From positions 868,001 to 932,000 of the forward strand of contig JALMLS010000322.1 of assembly GCA_038496445.1 (NCBI GenBank): a stretch of DNA of 64,000 nt. The letters run 5' to 3'. Positions 11,699 through 22,239 of the stretch are shown piece by piece. Source of the DNA: Trichosphaerium sp. ATCC 40318. Its lineage: Eukaryota; Discosea; Flabellinia; Trichosidae. Below the pieces are notes generated by a model. It saw nothing but the letters and a program-made list of their open reading frames with translations, made no database searches and was not told where the DNA came from. Made by a program: the position numbers and the translations under genes. The first letter of the stretch is position 1, and every line of letters starts with the position of its first letter.

Positions 11699-12212
11699 TT
11701 GGTATGGAATTATTGAAGAGGTGTTGCGAAAGTGTTTGGTTGTTTCGCTTTATGGTTTGTTTAGATGAAAGGGGAAAAAGGTTTTCCCCGTTTTCATAAT
11801 GTAGGTATTCATGTGACAGTTTATTAACTTTATCACATACTTTAAAAACTAATTATATCGCTATCATGGTGGCTGTAATATACAATGAGGTTTATGAATA
11901 CAATGTTATTGTTCGGTATGTGTTTTCCCGATATGTAAATTGGCTGTGATATCTATTTTAAAAGGTGTACTAACGTTTGATACAACGAGAGCGTTGAATT
12001 TGTGAATATTCCTTTATTCATACGACAAACAAATAACGTGATCACGTGTGATATTGAAAGTACATAATATGGCATGCCTCTTATAAAAACACAATATGTT
12101 TTCTGAACTACAACGTGGGTACACGAGATAAACAACAACACCTGAATTATTCAATTCACAAATTCAAAAAAAAGAGTGTATGGCGACATTATCACTTGAT
12201 TTCTCGAGAAAA
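10170..12212. repeat. direct duplication, copy B (partner 1-2070)
   Basis: Second copy of the tandem segment. Between the start codon and the upstream limit the two copies share most of about 500 bp with small indels; exons 4, 5 and 6 are the best conserved parts of the coding region. Confidence 0.8.
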
Positions 12213-12492
12213 GTTTGTGAAATCATCTTACGTCACCAAGTTCATAGTACTAGTGTGATGTAGCTACAAATTAGAGCAGCGTATTAAAAGTATAACCATC
12301 ACGTTTTAGCTCCAACAACAAAGATAATGCACTCGGTTGTGGGCATGTTGTAGGTGGTGTCCAACATGACAGCATTGCTTAGCACAAATATGAGCAACAA
12401 TTGACGCCATAAAAACTATGACGGCCGTCACCAAAATGAAAGAATAGGTTGTATTATAAACTCGTTTTATTTAATGACAAACTGTCCCCTAA

Positions 12493-13505
12493 TTAATATC
12501 TGCGTATAACATTTTGTGTACCAATCAAAGCCTTTACACCATCATCTGTAATATTAGTCCCACTTATATCAATAGTATGAACACCCACAAGAGCTTTGAT
12601 GCCTTCATCAGTAATCTTTTTACATCCCTCAAGATTAATCCAATGTACACCTGCTAAAGCTTTGATGCCTTCATTCGTAACTTCTGTACAACGTTGTATA
12701 CTAATCGTATGTACACCAGAAAGCGCTTTAACACCAGTATCATTAAGTGATCGACAACCATAGAATCTAACAGTATGTACACCTGCTAGAGCAATAGCGC
12801 TATTATTAGTGACTTTACAAGACTCGAGCCCAATATTACGGACACCTCCTTCAGCTAATACCTTGACACCTACATCTGTTATATTGGTACTAGTCGCATC
12901 TATTGTATGAACGCCTTTAAGAGGTATTATACCCTCATCTCCTACAAAATAACATTTTCTTAAATAAATAGTGTGAACTCCTGCCAACTCTTTTACGCCT
13001 TTGTTGGTTACGTTTGTTTCTGATAAGTTGATTGTATGAACACCAGATAATGCTGCTACCCCAACATCTGTTATTTTCTCACAATAAGCAAGCTCTATGG
13101 TATGTACACCGGCCATTGCAGTAACAACATCATCAGAAATATTTTGAGAGAAAAACGAGATTCGTTTGATACCAGCGAGATCCTTGATTATTGACTGTGG
13201 AGATCGTATACCTACTGCCGATTTTAAGACCCTGGAGAATTTTTTACATCCTTTAATGAATGGTGCTTCATGATCAAAGATCATGCTGTATTGCTTCTTA
13301 AAACACTCCAAAGCGGTACAATTTACATATGTATTCTCTTTTAATGCTTTTTGCTTCAAAATCACGTGTACGTCTGAAATATGCTTCAATTTTAACCTGT
13401 TGTAACCAACGACATTGTGAACAATATCTTTCATAAGTTGACAGGTACTAGCAATGGTGAAACGGCCTGCTGATAATGAACGCACTATTTTAACTACCAA
13501 TTCCA
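12493..13505 (-). CDS. F-box-like GVHTI leucine-rich repeat protein (5' end unresolved)
   Basis: One long open exon of about 337 residues, ending in a TAA. Residues 1-40 (SLSAGRFTIASTCQLMKDIV..VVGYNRLKLK) align with the F-box-plus-linker seen in the other LRR genes here. From about residue 125 there are nine repeats of 23-24 residues with consensus ITDxGVxALxGVHTIxLxxC. No ATG opens the frame at its upstream end; a CAG acceptor at 13505-13508 suggests a short first exon that I could not place. Presumed role: substrate adaptor of an SCF-type ubiquitin ligase, by family. Intronless repeat region. Confidence 0.8.
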
Positions 13506-14807
13506 CTGGTAAGCTTACAAGACTCGAAGGCGAACTCTCAGTACGACTATTGGGACATTAGTTTCATTTCAACAAATTTAGCTCCAATAGGCCAAAAACG
13601 CTCGTCTAAGGAGAGACTTATGCGCGTAGTAATAAGAAATGGCGTAAAACCGTTTTAAACTTATTTGTACCTATTCTTGTCGCTCATAGTATTTTAACTT
13701 GTACCACTACAATCTAGTACGTTGCTAAAGTGGAAAGCGCTATCTTTGAAACACTTGTACGTTTAAGTCATGCCTAGAAACGGTTTTTTGAACACAAAAG
13801 AGAATTTCCCCGAAAAGATACAATTGGACTCCTATTTTCCACCAGCTCTTAAACAAGCTAGTCCTATCAGAGTACTGCGCTATTTGGACAGATTCCTGCT
13901 AAGATTATGTGTATATTTAGATGGTGTGGGGAGAAAAAGAAATTCCAGATTTTCCCTTCGTTACGGGAAACAGCTGTGGTTGTAATACTTCTCTGTCTCC
14001 CAAATTGTCTACACAAATGTACCCTACAACCACTATGGACGTTGTTGTGTATAGTGCCAAGATGGCTTCAGCTTGCCTGCAACACAATAACAATTGTACA
14101 AATTATTACACAGCTTCCACTCAAGGTCTTTTAGGATCATGCCTGATAGCACAATGAATGCTTCTCCCACTAGAACCGTAGTGAGTAGTTGTAAATTTGT
14201 TTGTGTTCAAAACATAGGTCAAAAACCTAGCATCAAGCAAAAAAATACAAAAATGGTTCGAGTTTTCCCTTATTTTCCTAGCCGGTCCCAATTTCTTAAA
14301 CGCCTAACCGGCTATAGCCGTTTAGCTACCATCTCTACAGGCAGATTCACGGTGCTGTCTTTTTAGTACCTTTAGTGAAAACAAAATTTTTGTTCAATGT
14401 CAGGTTCAACAGACCATGGAAGCTGATCGCAGTATTTACTTACGCACACTGTACACTGTACGATCAAACCATAGATGTCTTTAGTGTGCTAAAAGCGATT
14501 AAAAAGGATCGATGTCCTACAAAGCTATCGCATTTCCCCCAAACAATTGTGTGAATGTACGCACGTCTCTAATAATGTTTGGTGCTTGTTTTGCGTCTAA
14601 AATCAACGTACGTGTATAACATACCAGAGGTACTCCTGCGCCTACCCCACGCTAACAAAAGCGCTTGTTAACACCGCCGGATGCCAAGTATGTAAATAAA
14701 TTTTTTACTAGTATTGTTTATTAAATCACGTGATTTTAAAACGGTTTGATTCGCTAGACAGGTGTGAGGGTAAAATCGCATTTAAAATGTGAGATTTGCT
14801 AAGATAG
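13506..14807. other. long intergenic region, weak coding signal only
   Basis: Only one tentative short frame (13921-14157, listed separately). The remainder contains overlapping short frames in several phases without splice or family support. Confidence 0.4.
13921..14157 (+). CDS. hypothetical Cys-containing small protein, doubtful
   Basis: 78 codons from an ATG that directly follows a plausible TTTAG acceptor. The product has five Cys (GNSCGC, SACLQ, NNCTN, GSCLI) and several Asn/Thr, as in small secreted proteins, but no signal peptide is visible and other frames are also open here. May be an exon of an unresolved gene or noncoding. Confidence 0.2.
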   Translation: MVWGEKEIPDFPFVTGNSCGCNTSLSPKLSTQMYPTTTMDVVVYSAKMASACLQHNNNCTNYYTASTQGLLGSCLIAQ

Positions 14808-14961
14808 GTCAGATCCTGTCACATCTGACAGAAACTGGATTTTTTTTGTTAAAAGCCAGTCTGGCTGACTGCTTGAATGAGGCAGACAATATATACGAGG
14901 TATTCAGCTTCTACTAGTTTGTTTACAAACTATCAATCGCAAGTAGAAGTTTTGACCTCGT
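14808..14961. other. cluster of strong hairpins in intergenic DNA
   Basis: GTCAGAT at 14808-14814 pairs with ATCTGAC at 14823-14829. Further on, ACGAGGT (14895-14901) pairs with ACCTCGT (14955-14961), CTTCTACT (14908-14915) with AGTAGAAG (14942-14949), and AGTTTGT (14916-14922) with ACAAACT (14925-14931), forming one nested 67-nt structure. No tRNA signatures. Could be a structured RNA, a 3'/5' element or a decayed foldback element. Confidence 0.4.
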
Positions 14962-15249
14962 CAAAATGCATCAGGATGTTCACGTGATACTTGCCTAAAG
15001 AAGGAGTATTTACAAATGCAGTAACGAGGCTAACTGGTCTTCGTTAGCTTTTTAATTCCTTGGCGAGATGTTTTATTTCTCCGCCTAAAAAGGTTCTAGC
15101 GTGGAACGACGCATGGTGGCACATGCTCAGCATGAATAGGGTACAGTAAACACCAAACGAAGCCCTTAAAAACTTTTGATGGTACAAGCAACAAAAGGGA
15201 AAACGAAGTACGTATTTGTACTGAACGAAGTATAAGAGATTTATTGACA

Positions 15250-15719
15250 CTAAAATGCTTCATCAATAACTTCGAAAGAGACCTTTTTGTTACAGATTTT
15301 CGTTTCAATTTTGCTCTGCCAACACCAAAACTGTTCTGCCTCTTCGGCAACAGGGTTGTCAATTAGCTTGAGGCTCATGCTCGGAAGACTAAAAAATAAC
15401 CTAACCGCAGCCAATTCTTTGTTGCGTTCCTTGTATATAGAGTTGTAGTAGCCAATGAGAGCCACGTGAATAACATCATATGCTTTTGGGGTTCCTAAAA
15501 ATGGACGTAAGCTTAACAAAAAGGAAACTCTCTAAAAACCTCACCTGCTGTGTGGAATGGTTCTGTTGGTGATTCGGGCTTGTGCCAAGTTAAAATGCGT
15601 TTTTCAATGCCTGTGATTTTTGGCCTTTTCCTTTGGTGTTTTGTTACCTTGGCGCCTTTTACTGAGAACACATGGATTCGTGCAGATGCAGACAAGAGTT
15701 TAGTGGGAACTGCAGGCAT
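15250..15719 (-). CDS. small conserved-looking protein of unknown function
   Basis: Exons 15719-15545 and 15494-15250 join across a 50-nt intron to give 139 residues. The N-terminal third is basic (TKHQRKRPKITGIEKR); the middle is hydrophobic with YDVIHVALIGYYN and AAVRLFFSLPSMSL; the C-terminus has AEEAEQFWCWQSKIET. No signal peptide, no family recognised. Short basic N-terminus could be an organelle-targeting or nucleic-acid-binding segment; that is a guess. Confidence 0.6.
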
Positions 15720-16773
15720 TGTTGCTTGACGTGTTTTTTTTTTTGATTATGACAAACAATCACAATGTACACAACGCTTATATGTTGTCGTCTGTCAGTT
15801 TTATTACCTCTACGCTCCCTTTTTTAAATAATACGTAACAGATTCACACGGGGGTTTTAACCATTGGAAAGCATCGTAGTAAAAGTTGAAGTACTACACA
15901 ACGGCTAAGAGTTTAGAATTGCTAAAAACCGTACAAATGGACCCGAAAGTTGTTACGATTTTTCGATCCGAGAAAGAGAAGAACAAGCTTGTAATACACC
16001 ATAGAGCATTTAATATTTTTGTGGAGTTTCAACAATAATGGCTTCGCCAACGGACACATATGTGAGCTGCTTTAGTGTAACATTTTTTTTTTCTTTGGTT
16101 TTTGAAAAATATTATTTTTAATAAACCCGCGTTCTACTTGGTTAGACTCCTTGTACAACATACAATGTATTTTGCCAGAAACTATTAAAAATATGCCACC
16201 CAAATAAACGGTTTTTTTCCATAAATAAAATCTCCTATAATCAGTTTGTATAAGTCTTTTGCAAAGATTTGCGGAGTTTGTGAAGAGCGATTTTTTTTGA
16301 ACCGCAGATATGATATGGAACGAAAAACGTCCACGTGGAAAGCTTGAAAAGTTTGGTAAACATACTCGGATGCTATTGTACCAGATATTACCTCAAAAGA
16401 AGAATTTTACTGCAAGATAATCTAAAAAAAGAAACTTCTAGTTGCCTATTGACAAGATGCATTGTGAAAACTGTGAAGTATTTTTCAAGTTTTGAAGAGA
16501 ACTACCTATTTACATTGGTGCTTTAAGCCTTGATAAGGGGTTGGTGGAAATGAGAGCTCGGAAAAAAGATAATAGACAAGAACAGAGACTAAGTTAATCT
16601 TGCTTCAGAGCTTTCCATTTATTCAACAGATAAACAATAGAGATGTTATGAGAATGATATTTCTAATGAATCACGGTGGCCCCGACGTCTTTGTTTAAGT
16701 GAATCACCAACCGCAACCAGATACATCCCTTTTGCTTCTACGGTTCCTATAATTCCTTGTGTTGAGTTTGTAT
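15720..16773. other. intergenic, nothing recognised
   Basis: AT-rich, with homopolymer runs, several CACGTG sites upstream of the small gene, and no frame with splice or family support. Ends at the 8-bp target-site duplication of the MITE. Confidence 0.5.
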
Positions 16774-17138
16774 TAACGCCCTTCCGTTATGAATACAAGC
16801 AATATTCATATTCATTGTCCCGTAAGCCATATTCATTAATATTCATTCATGAATATTCATGGGCGTTGGCGAGTCAGGAAGTTGAGGAGCTTTTGGTTTG
16901 TAGCACCTAGCGATGTTCCAAATGGATAGATTCAACAAGTTGCATTTGAAAACCGAATCGGAATAGTCAACAGAACACCAAAACCCACAAATCCAGTCAA
17001 AATCAGCCATCAAATTGCACAATTTTCGACCGTTTACTGTGTGCATGAATAATGAATGAATTTTTTTAGTCGTGAATATTTGTGAATGTAGGCTGTATTT
17101 GAATATTCAAATTATTCATTCATAACGGAAGGGCGTTA
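16774..17138. mobile_element. hAT-like MITE, 365 bp
   Basis: Perfect 21-bp terminal inverted repeats beginning TAACGCCCTTCCG at 16774-16794 and their reverse complement at 17118-17138. Both ends are flanked by the same octamer GTTTGTAT (16766-16773 and 17139-17146), an 8-bp target-site duplication. Subterminal zones carry many copies of ATTCAT/ATGAAT, as expected for transposase-binding repeats. No transposase is encoded; a short open frame inside is not convincing. TIR length, TSD length and size fit a non-autonomous hAT element. Intact ends imply fairly recent insertion. Confidence 0.88.
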
Positions 17139-17198
17139 GTTTGTATCAACAATTGCTCAAACGCCAATACACTAAAGTAACTAGCTCTTGAAATACCT

Positions 17199-17957
17199 TT
17201 ACATTACTCTACATTGCCTATTGCCAGTGTGGTATACTTCCTGAAAGGTACCATCAGGTTTATATGTTCGCTGGGAGATCTTGCGGCCATGTACATAGTC
17301 CGCAACCTCTTTTACACTTTGATCCTCGTCATAGCTTGTATACTGTCCATGTAAGCAATTCTTTTTATAACAAGCTTCAAAACGCAATACACCATTATAC
17401 CGTCTCTTTTCTACAATAGTTTCTGGGTTATTCAAATCAAACTCTGTCTGTATCAATAAACTAGGAAAGTAAACAAAAGTTGTATACAACCCTATTTGTT
17501 GTCCATTTTGGAAAGTCCCACGTGCTTCTATTTTTCCTTCACTATCCCAAAACTCACACTTACCATCTATCTTACCATTTTTGTAACTGCACGATTGTTG
17601 GATTGTTCCTGAGTCCGGATGGAACGTCGTGTATTGTCCATGTTCCGCTCCTTTTTCGAAGGTACAGTCCTTTGTCAACACACCTTTTGGACTCCACTCT
17701 TGAACCTTTCCTTCGATGACACCGTTGTTAAAATCTGCTCTCTTTCGTAGCACACCATTTGAGTCATATCTCAAGAGTTTGCCGTGTTTAGTCAATTGTT
17801 CAGTAAAACGTGATGTTAGCGCCGTTGTTTTGCATAGAAGCGGCCAAAGCAAGTATACTTCAGCATCTGTATTAAATATGAGATGTTGTATCTCAAGTAC
17901 AATAGATGTAAGCGTTAATTGGTGCTCAAATACTTCACATTCTCTCGTACAATGCAT
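17199..17957 (-). CDS. MORN-type (YwqK-like) repeat protein with F-box-like N-terminus
   Basis: Single exon, 252 residues. Residues 15-55 (LTSIVLEIQHLIFNTDAEV then LLPLLCKTTALTSRF-like) resemble an F-box. Residues 58-250 are about seven repeats of 20-24 residues built as G-x-x-x-x-Y/W-x-x-x-G-x-x-x-x-x-x-x-x-Y/F-x-x-G, e.g. NGKIDGKCEFWDSEGKIEA and HGQYTSYDED, matching the MORN_2 family named after bacterial YwqK. Such repeats act as binding scaffolds. The start lies 60 bp from the MITE's right end on the 3' side, so the insertion is in its 3' flank. Absence of introns contrasts with neighbours. Confidence 0.8.
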   Translation of the reverse strand: MHCTRECEVFEHQLTLTSIVLEIQHLIFNTDAEVYLLWPLLCKTTALTSRFTEQLTKHGKLLRYDSNGVLRKRADFNNGVIEGKVQEWSPKGVLTKDCTFEKGAEHGQYTTFHPDSGTIQQSCSYKNGKIDGKCEFWDSEGKIEARGTFQNGQQIGLYTTFVYFPSLLIQTEFDLNNPETIVEKRRYNGVLRFEACYKKNCLHGQYTSYDEDQSVKEVADYVHGRKISQRTYKPDGTFQEVYHTGNRQCRVM

Positions 17958-18472
17958 CTTATTCTCACTTCAATAAATCAGTTTCAATAAATAGTCAACG
18001 TCAGCATTGACAAAATATCTCATACTTACAAGCCAAAAAGGCCTCAGCTGTGTGTTTTACGTTAGAGAACTATACCTAGAGGACAATTATGGCGTTGTAC
18101 CAGTATGGCTGTTTGTCATTGAAGTGTTATTCTCGGCGTATTCGCCGTTTACTACGTTCTATTGTTCTACGTTGCTGATTACAGGTGCCTTTAGTGTTAT
18201 TGAGCCACCTACAAACCACCTTAGTGATTCCATACCTTATAGGGTCAAGCCAAAAAGTTCTACTACCATACTTTGTTTACAAGGTTTATTTTGTCTGTTT
18301 GTTCATTATTATTACAATTAAATATACAATCACGTGTGCTTCATCTTGATGAATTTTAGCACGCGAAGGGATGAGTTTTGTTTTTCATCTGTTGTTGTCC
18401 TTTTGTACGGCTGGTTAACACACGTGATTTACTAGGAAGGTCTCAGCTTTTTTTTTGGTCGGTTTCTTTGAT
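17958..18472. other. intergenic, one long but unsupported frame
   Basis: A 104-codon plus-strand frame at 18007-18321 has hydrophobic patches but no family match, no splice context and an unlikely start; I treat the stretch as noncoding spacer between two minus-strand genes. Confidence 0.4.
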
Positions 18473-19817
18473 TTAAACTACCTCGGGTAGCGGCCTATCT
18501 TCAGGAGGTTCAAAAGGTAATGGTCTCATGGAAGCCGTGACTATCGATTCACCAGGAATCAGTGCAATTTCTTCACCATCTGCAGCAAGAAATGATAAAT
18601 GGTACCCAGAAACTAGTTCGTTTTTATCCTGGTTATTGTTCACTGATAAGATATTATCTCCAATACTTTTATCGTCATCAAGTGCTGAATATATAGTATC
18701 TAAATCACCTTTCTCAATAGCAGTTGATAAGTAAGCTTTGTAGTCACCAGAATTTTCGGTATCACTTTCACCAGAAGATTCTAATGTAAACGAAGAAGGT
18801 TTGATCGTCTTTGTTATTTTATCACCGAATGATTTACTTTCTTTTCCTAGCATATGACCTGTTCCTCTATAAAAAAATTCGAATGAGAACGGGAGATGGC
18901 AATCATCTTACAAGGCGGTTTGTATGGCAAAAGAAAACAAAATAAAAATACTGTTGAAACAGTTGATTTCGTACAATCCTAATTTCTTTGACGTGTGCTT
19001 TAAACTGAGCGCCTTTGACGCTCTAGTTCCTGGTAACGTTGTTGGTGTGCGAACAGAAGATGATATTGACGCTGAATGAGACCTTGTTGTTCTTGTTTCT
19101 GTTTTCATATTTCGAGCACCTAAAAAAAAAGTTAACACAACTTTAATTAATTTCTAACAACAAGTACTTTTTAGAGCTTCTGTTATATGATGAATCCACA
19201 TATTAGCTGCATCAGGTTCTATATAAATTAGTCATCACGGAAGAAAGTGTTTTAAAGATGAAGAATTTCGACGAGAATATTGTCTTTAGAAAATCTTCAT
19301 TAGGGAAGCCACTTGGTTGAGCACTAATTTAACACTATCGTATTTTTTACGTACTTGTTCTTACATAGAGACCACGATGAACAGTTGTAATACAAAACTC
19401 CTTTACTCCTTTCTTACGAACTTTCCTTAGCGTCATACTTACATTAAGCACACTCTCAATAGGTATGCTGTTAAGTAGAATCATTTTCTGCAAGTAATAA
19501 TCAAAAAAAAAAATCACGTGATCAAAACACAAAAAAAACAAAGAAAGAAACCACACTGCATGGATTCGTTGTTATTTATCTTACTTTTTTTGAATCTTGT
19601 TTATAATATTCTATAGCGTCTAGTTTTAATACTAATTTTCGTTTCGTCCAGTTCTAACGCACGTGTAAGCCAAAAACAACGCAGAAAACACGGAAGTGGA
19701 AATAAAGTTACAAGGTATTTTTTTTGTCACGAATTCTGTCCTACGTACGCTTCTTTTATGTCCTCCTCCTTTTTTTTGAACAAAACCTTCGTATAGGACC
19801 TCCTTACCGCTTTCCAT
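18473..19817 (-). CDS. PH-domain protein
   Basis: Six exons: 19817-19749, 19653-19585, 19487-19355, 19218-19168, 19119-18975, 18866-18473; 861 nt, 286 residues. Residues 8-105 form a pleckstrin-homology domain: VLYEGFVQKKGGG, then WTKRKLVLKLDAIEYYKQD, FCITTVHRGLYVRT and the conserved Trp in AANMWIHHITEAL. The KR-rich first loop favours phosphoinositide binding. After it comes a Ser/Thr-rich linker (SHSASISSSVRTPTTL) and an acidic tail with a short helical segment YLSTAIEKGDLDTIYSALD. Probably a membrane-recruited signalling adaptor. Confidence 0.9.
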
Positions 19818-20763
19818 TGCACTCTATTTGATTAGTCAACAATATTAAAATAATTTTCTTGCGTTATTGATCGCGAAGACATACCACGTTTCCCATATGT
19901 GCACAACCATTATTAAAAAAAAGTCAATACTTTTTTGTTGGAGAAAAATGTTAAGCTCGAAATTAAACACGGTTCGTTGGAGTCTTTCAACGAATGTGTT
20001 TCGGGTACTATATAATATTACAGCTCTGGCTTCATTTTATACTACGCAGGCATAGGTTATTCTTCAAATTCCGATTATGTTAACCGATTTTATTAATGTT
20101 CTTTCTAAGCTATGGACGTTCATTTTTTGTTATTTATTCAGTGTCAATAATAATCCACAACCAAAGCATGTTATATAGTCATCACATCAAGGTAGTAAAC
20201 GTTTTGGTTAAATTACAACCATTAATTTTCCCTTATAGGCCTATACAAAGTGTTTCTTGGTGTAGAAAAGGAATCGAACTCATATAAAAATGAGCAGTGA
20301 GTCGTCTGCACTCATCAATACCCTTCATACAGGTGATATGGACTTGAAAGTGGTGTGGATTAACCTCCTTAGTAGGCAGTTGTTGGGCTCGGTTGTAGAG
20401 AACTTGAAAACAGCAACAGAATTTTTTGGTTTTTCAACAGAAAGTAACTTCATTTTACTTAACCTACTTTTTCGCTTTTTTGGTTTCATGAGATGACTCA
20501 TGAGATTGAAACGATTCTCATACCCTAAATCACTAATATTAAACCTAACAAGAAGAATTACAATAGCAGCAACAGTGTCAGGGGTGCCAGGCACTCGGTA
20601 TTATTGTTCTGACCACTTGTTGACTTTCAAAGTCTCAAAGTGGAAAAAAATCAGCTACTTGATAAACACGCAGCAAACAACTACCGCAATCAAAAGAGCC
20701 TGAATCAATGTACGCTACCTTTAAAAACGACCCAAGCTCATTTTTGTCTAGTTTCGCGTTCGT
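19818..20763. other. intergenic, nothing secure
   Basis: Upstream of both the PH gene and the F-box gene. A 90-codon minus-strand frame at 20325-20594 with a KPKKRKSRLSK stretch and a shorter plus frame at 20290 overlap; neither has splice or family support. Confidence 0.4.
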
Positions 20764-22239
20764 ATGCAAACAAACGCAATAAAACACGCCACAATTTCTT
20801 CTAATACAACACAAGGAGACTGTAATGAAGGCCAAGAACGTTTAGCTCTTTTAGATATTCCAACAGAGCTAATTGCCCTTGTACTACGACAAGTTGATAT
20901 CCCTGATAGATTCCTCGTTGCTCAGAGCTGTAAACTGTTATCGGAAGTCATTCACCACCATATAGGATACCACAAAATCAACCTCAAGTCAAGCTCTTGT
21001 TGTTCTCTTCTTTCTGGTAGTCCTCTCCTAAAAAACACAAGAATATCGTTTGAAAACTTCAAGGAGGCAACAGATTCTGATTTAGCTCTTATTTCAGGCG
21101 TTCGTTCTCTTCACCTTAAAAACAACTCTTTCATCACGGACAACGGGATGAAGTTTATTTCTGACGTCCAAGATATAAGTATGATCTATTGCACAGAAAT
21201 CACTGATGATGGAATCAAATGTTTGACAAATCTCAAAAGGTTGGCATTAGATATTTGTCACATGATAACAGACGCTGGTATAATACCTATAGTGAAGAAC
21301 CTTGACTTTATTTCTTTGCATGGCCACAACTTAACAAAAGATGGGGCTAAGGCACTCTCTGGTATACCAAATATACGTCTACGTTACTCCAAAATAACAG
21401 ATGACGTGTTAAGTGCAATTTCTGATGTACACAGTATAAATCTAAATTGTTGTAAGAAAATCACAGATAAAGGCATTTCAGCCTTAGCAGGAGTGCATAC
21501 CATAGATTTGAATAGCACCCCTGTCCCAGATGAAAGTATTTTGGCTTTAGTCGGTGTACACAACATAGACTTAGATTTCACTGAAGTGACAGACAAGAGC
21601 ATTATAGCTTTGGCTGGTGTACATACTATAAGCTTGAATTTCACTTCAGTGACAGATATGAGCATTAAAGCTCTGGCAGGCGTACACACAATACACTTGG
21701 CGCGTACATCAATTACAGATGAAGGCATTTTACCTTTGGCTGGAGTTCATGAAATATCTCTCGGAAGTTGCTCTGGTATCACTGATAAAGGCGTCTTAGC
21801 TTTGGCTGGAGTACACAAAATAAGTCTTTTGCGTTGTACTGAAGTCACTGATAAAGGTATCTCAGCTCTAGCGGGTGTACATACAATTGACCTATCAGGC
21901 TGTACTAGTGTCACTGATAAAGGTATTTCGGCCTTGGCTGGTGTTCATGAAATACACCTTTCACGTTGCATTGGTATAACTGATAAAGGTGTTTCAGCTT
22001 TAATTGGTGTACACAAAATTGATCTATCAGGCTGCACAGGGATTACTGTTAAAGCTATGAAAAGCATTGCTGATGCTCACTCTGTTAATCTGTCACGCAC
22101 TGATGTTGCGGATGATTGGCTTTCTATACTTTATGGTGTCAAGAGACTAGCTTTGGGTGATTGTATAAATATTACAGAAAAAGGATTAGAGTCATTAAGA
22201 AATGCTGGTGTAAAAGTAGTAACTCAATTATATTTTTAA
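20764..22239 (+). CDS. F-box GVHTI leucine-rich repeat protein
   Basis: Single exon of 491 residues. Residues 28-75 are an F-box (LLDIPTELIALVLRQ...DRFLVAQSCKLLSEVI). Residues 110-485 hold about sixteen 23-24-residue repeats, consensus VTDKGISALAGVHTIDLSGC, ending in a capping strand. This is the AMN1/FBXL cysteine-containing LRR type. By family it would hook substrates to an SCF ubiquitin ligase through the F-box and Skp1. Its stop codon overlaps, in the opposite orientation, that of the ankyrin/PARP-like gene (shared bases 22236-22239). Repeats 12-15 are most alike, pointing to recent internal expansion. Confidence 0.92.
   Translation: MQTNAIKHATISSNTTQGDCNEGQERLALLDIPTELIALVLRQVDIPDRFLVAQSCKLLSEVIHHHIGYHKINLKSSSCCSLLSGSPLLKNTRISFENFKEATDSDLALISGVRSLHLKNNSFITDNGMKFISDVQDISMIYCTEITDDGIKCLTNLKRLALDICHMITDAGIIPIVKNLDFISLHGHNLTKDGAKALSGIPNIRLRYSKITDDVLSAISDVHSINLNCCKKITDKGISALAGVHTIDLNSTPVPDESILALVGVHNIDLDFTEVTDKSIIALAGVHTISLNFTSVTDMSIKALAGVHTIHLARTSITDEGILPLAGVHEISLGSCSGITDKGVLALAGVHKISLLRCTEVTDKGISALAGVHTIDLSGCTSVTDKGISALAGVHEIHLSRCIGITDKGVSALIGVHKIDLSGCTGITVKAMKSIADAHSVNLSRTDVADDWLSILYGVKRLALGDCINITEKGLESLRNAGVKVVTQLYF

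Noticed and set aside
16843-17046. Frame inside the MITE as a transposase remnant
   Set aside because: 68 codons with no transposase motif; the element is too short to encode one.
20255-20340. Second tRNA-like T-arm (GAGTTCGATTCC, minus)
   Set aside because: The flanks do not form an acceptor stem and no A-box is present.
21384-21728. 114-codon minus-strand frame inside the F-box/LRR gene
   Set aside because: It is the antisense shadow of the repeated LRR codons; similar shadows occur opposite the other LRR genes.
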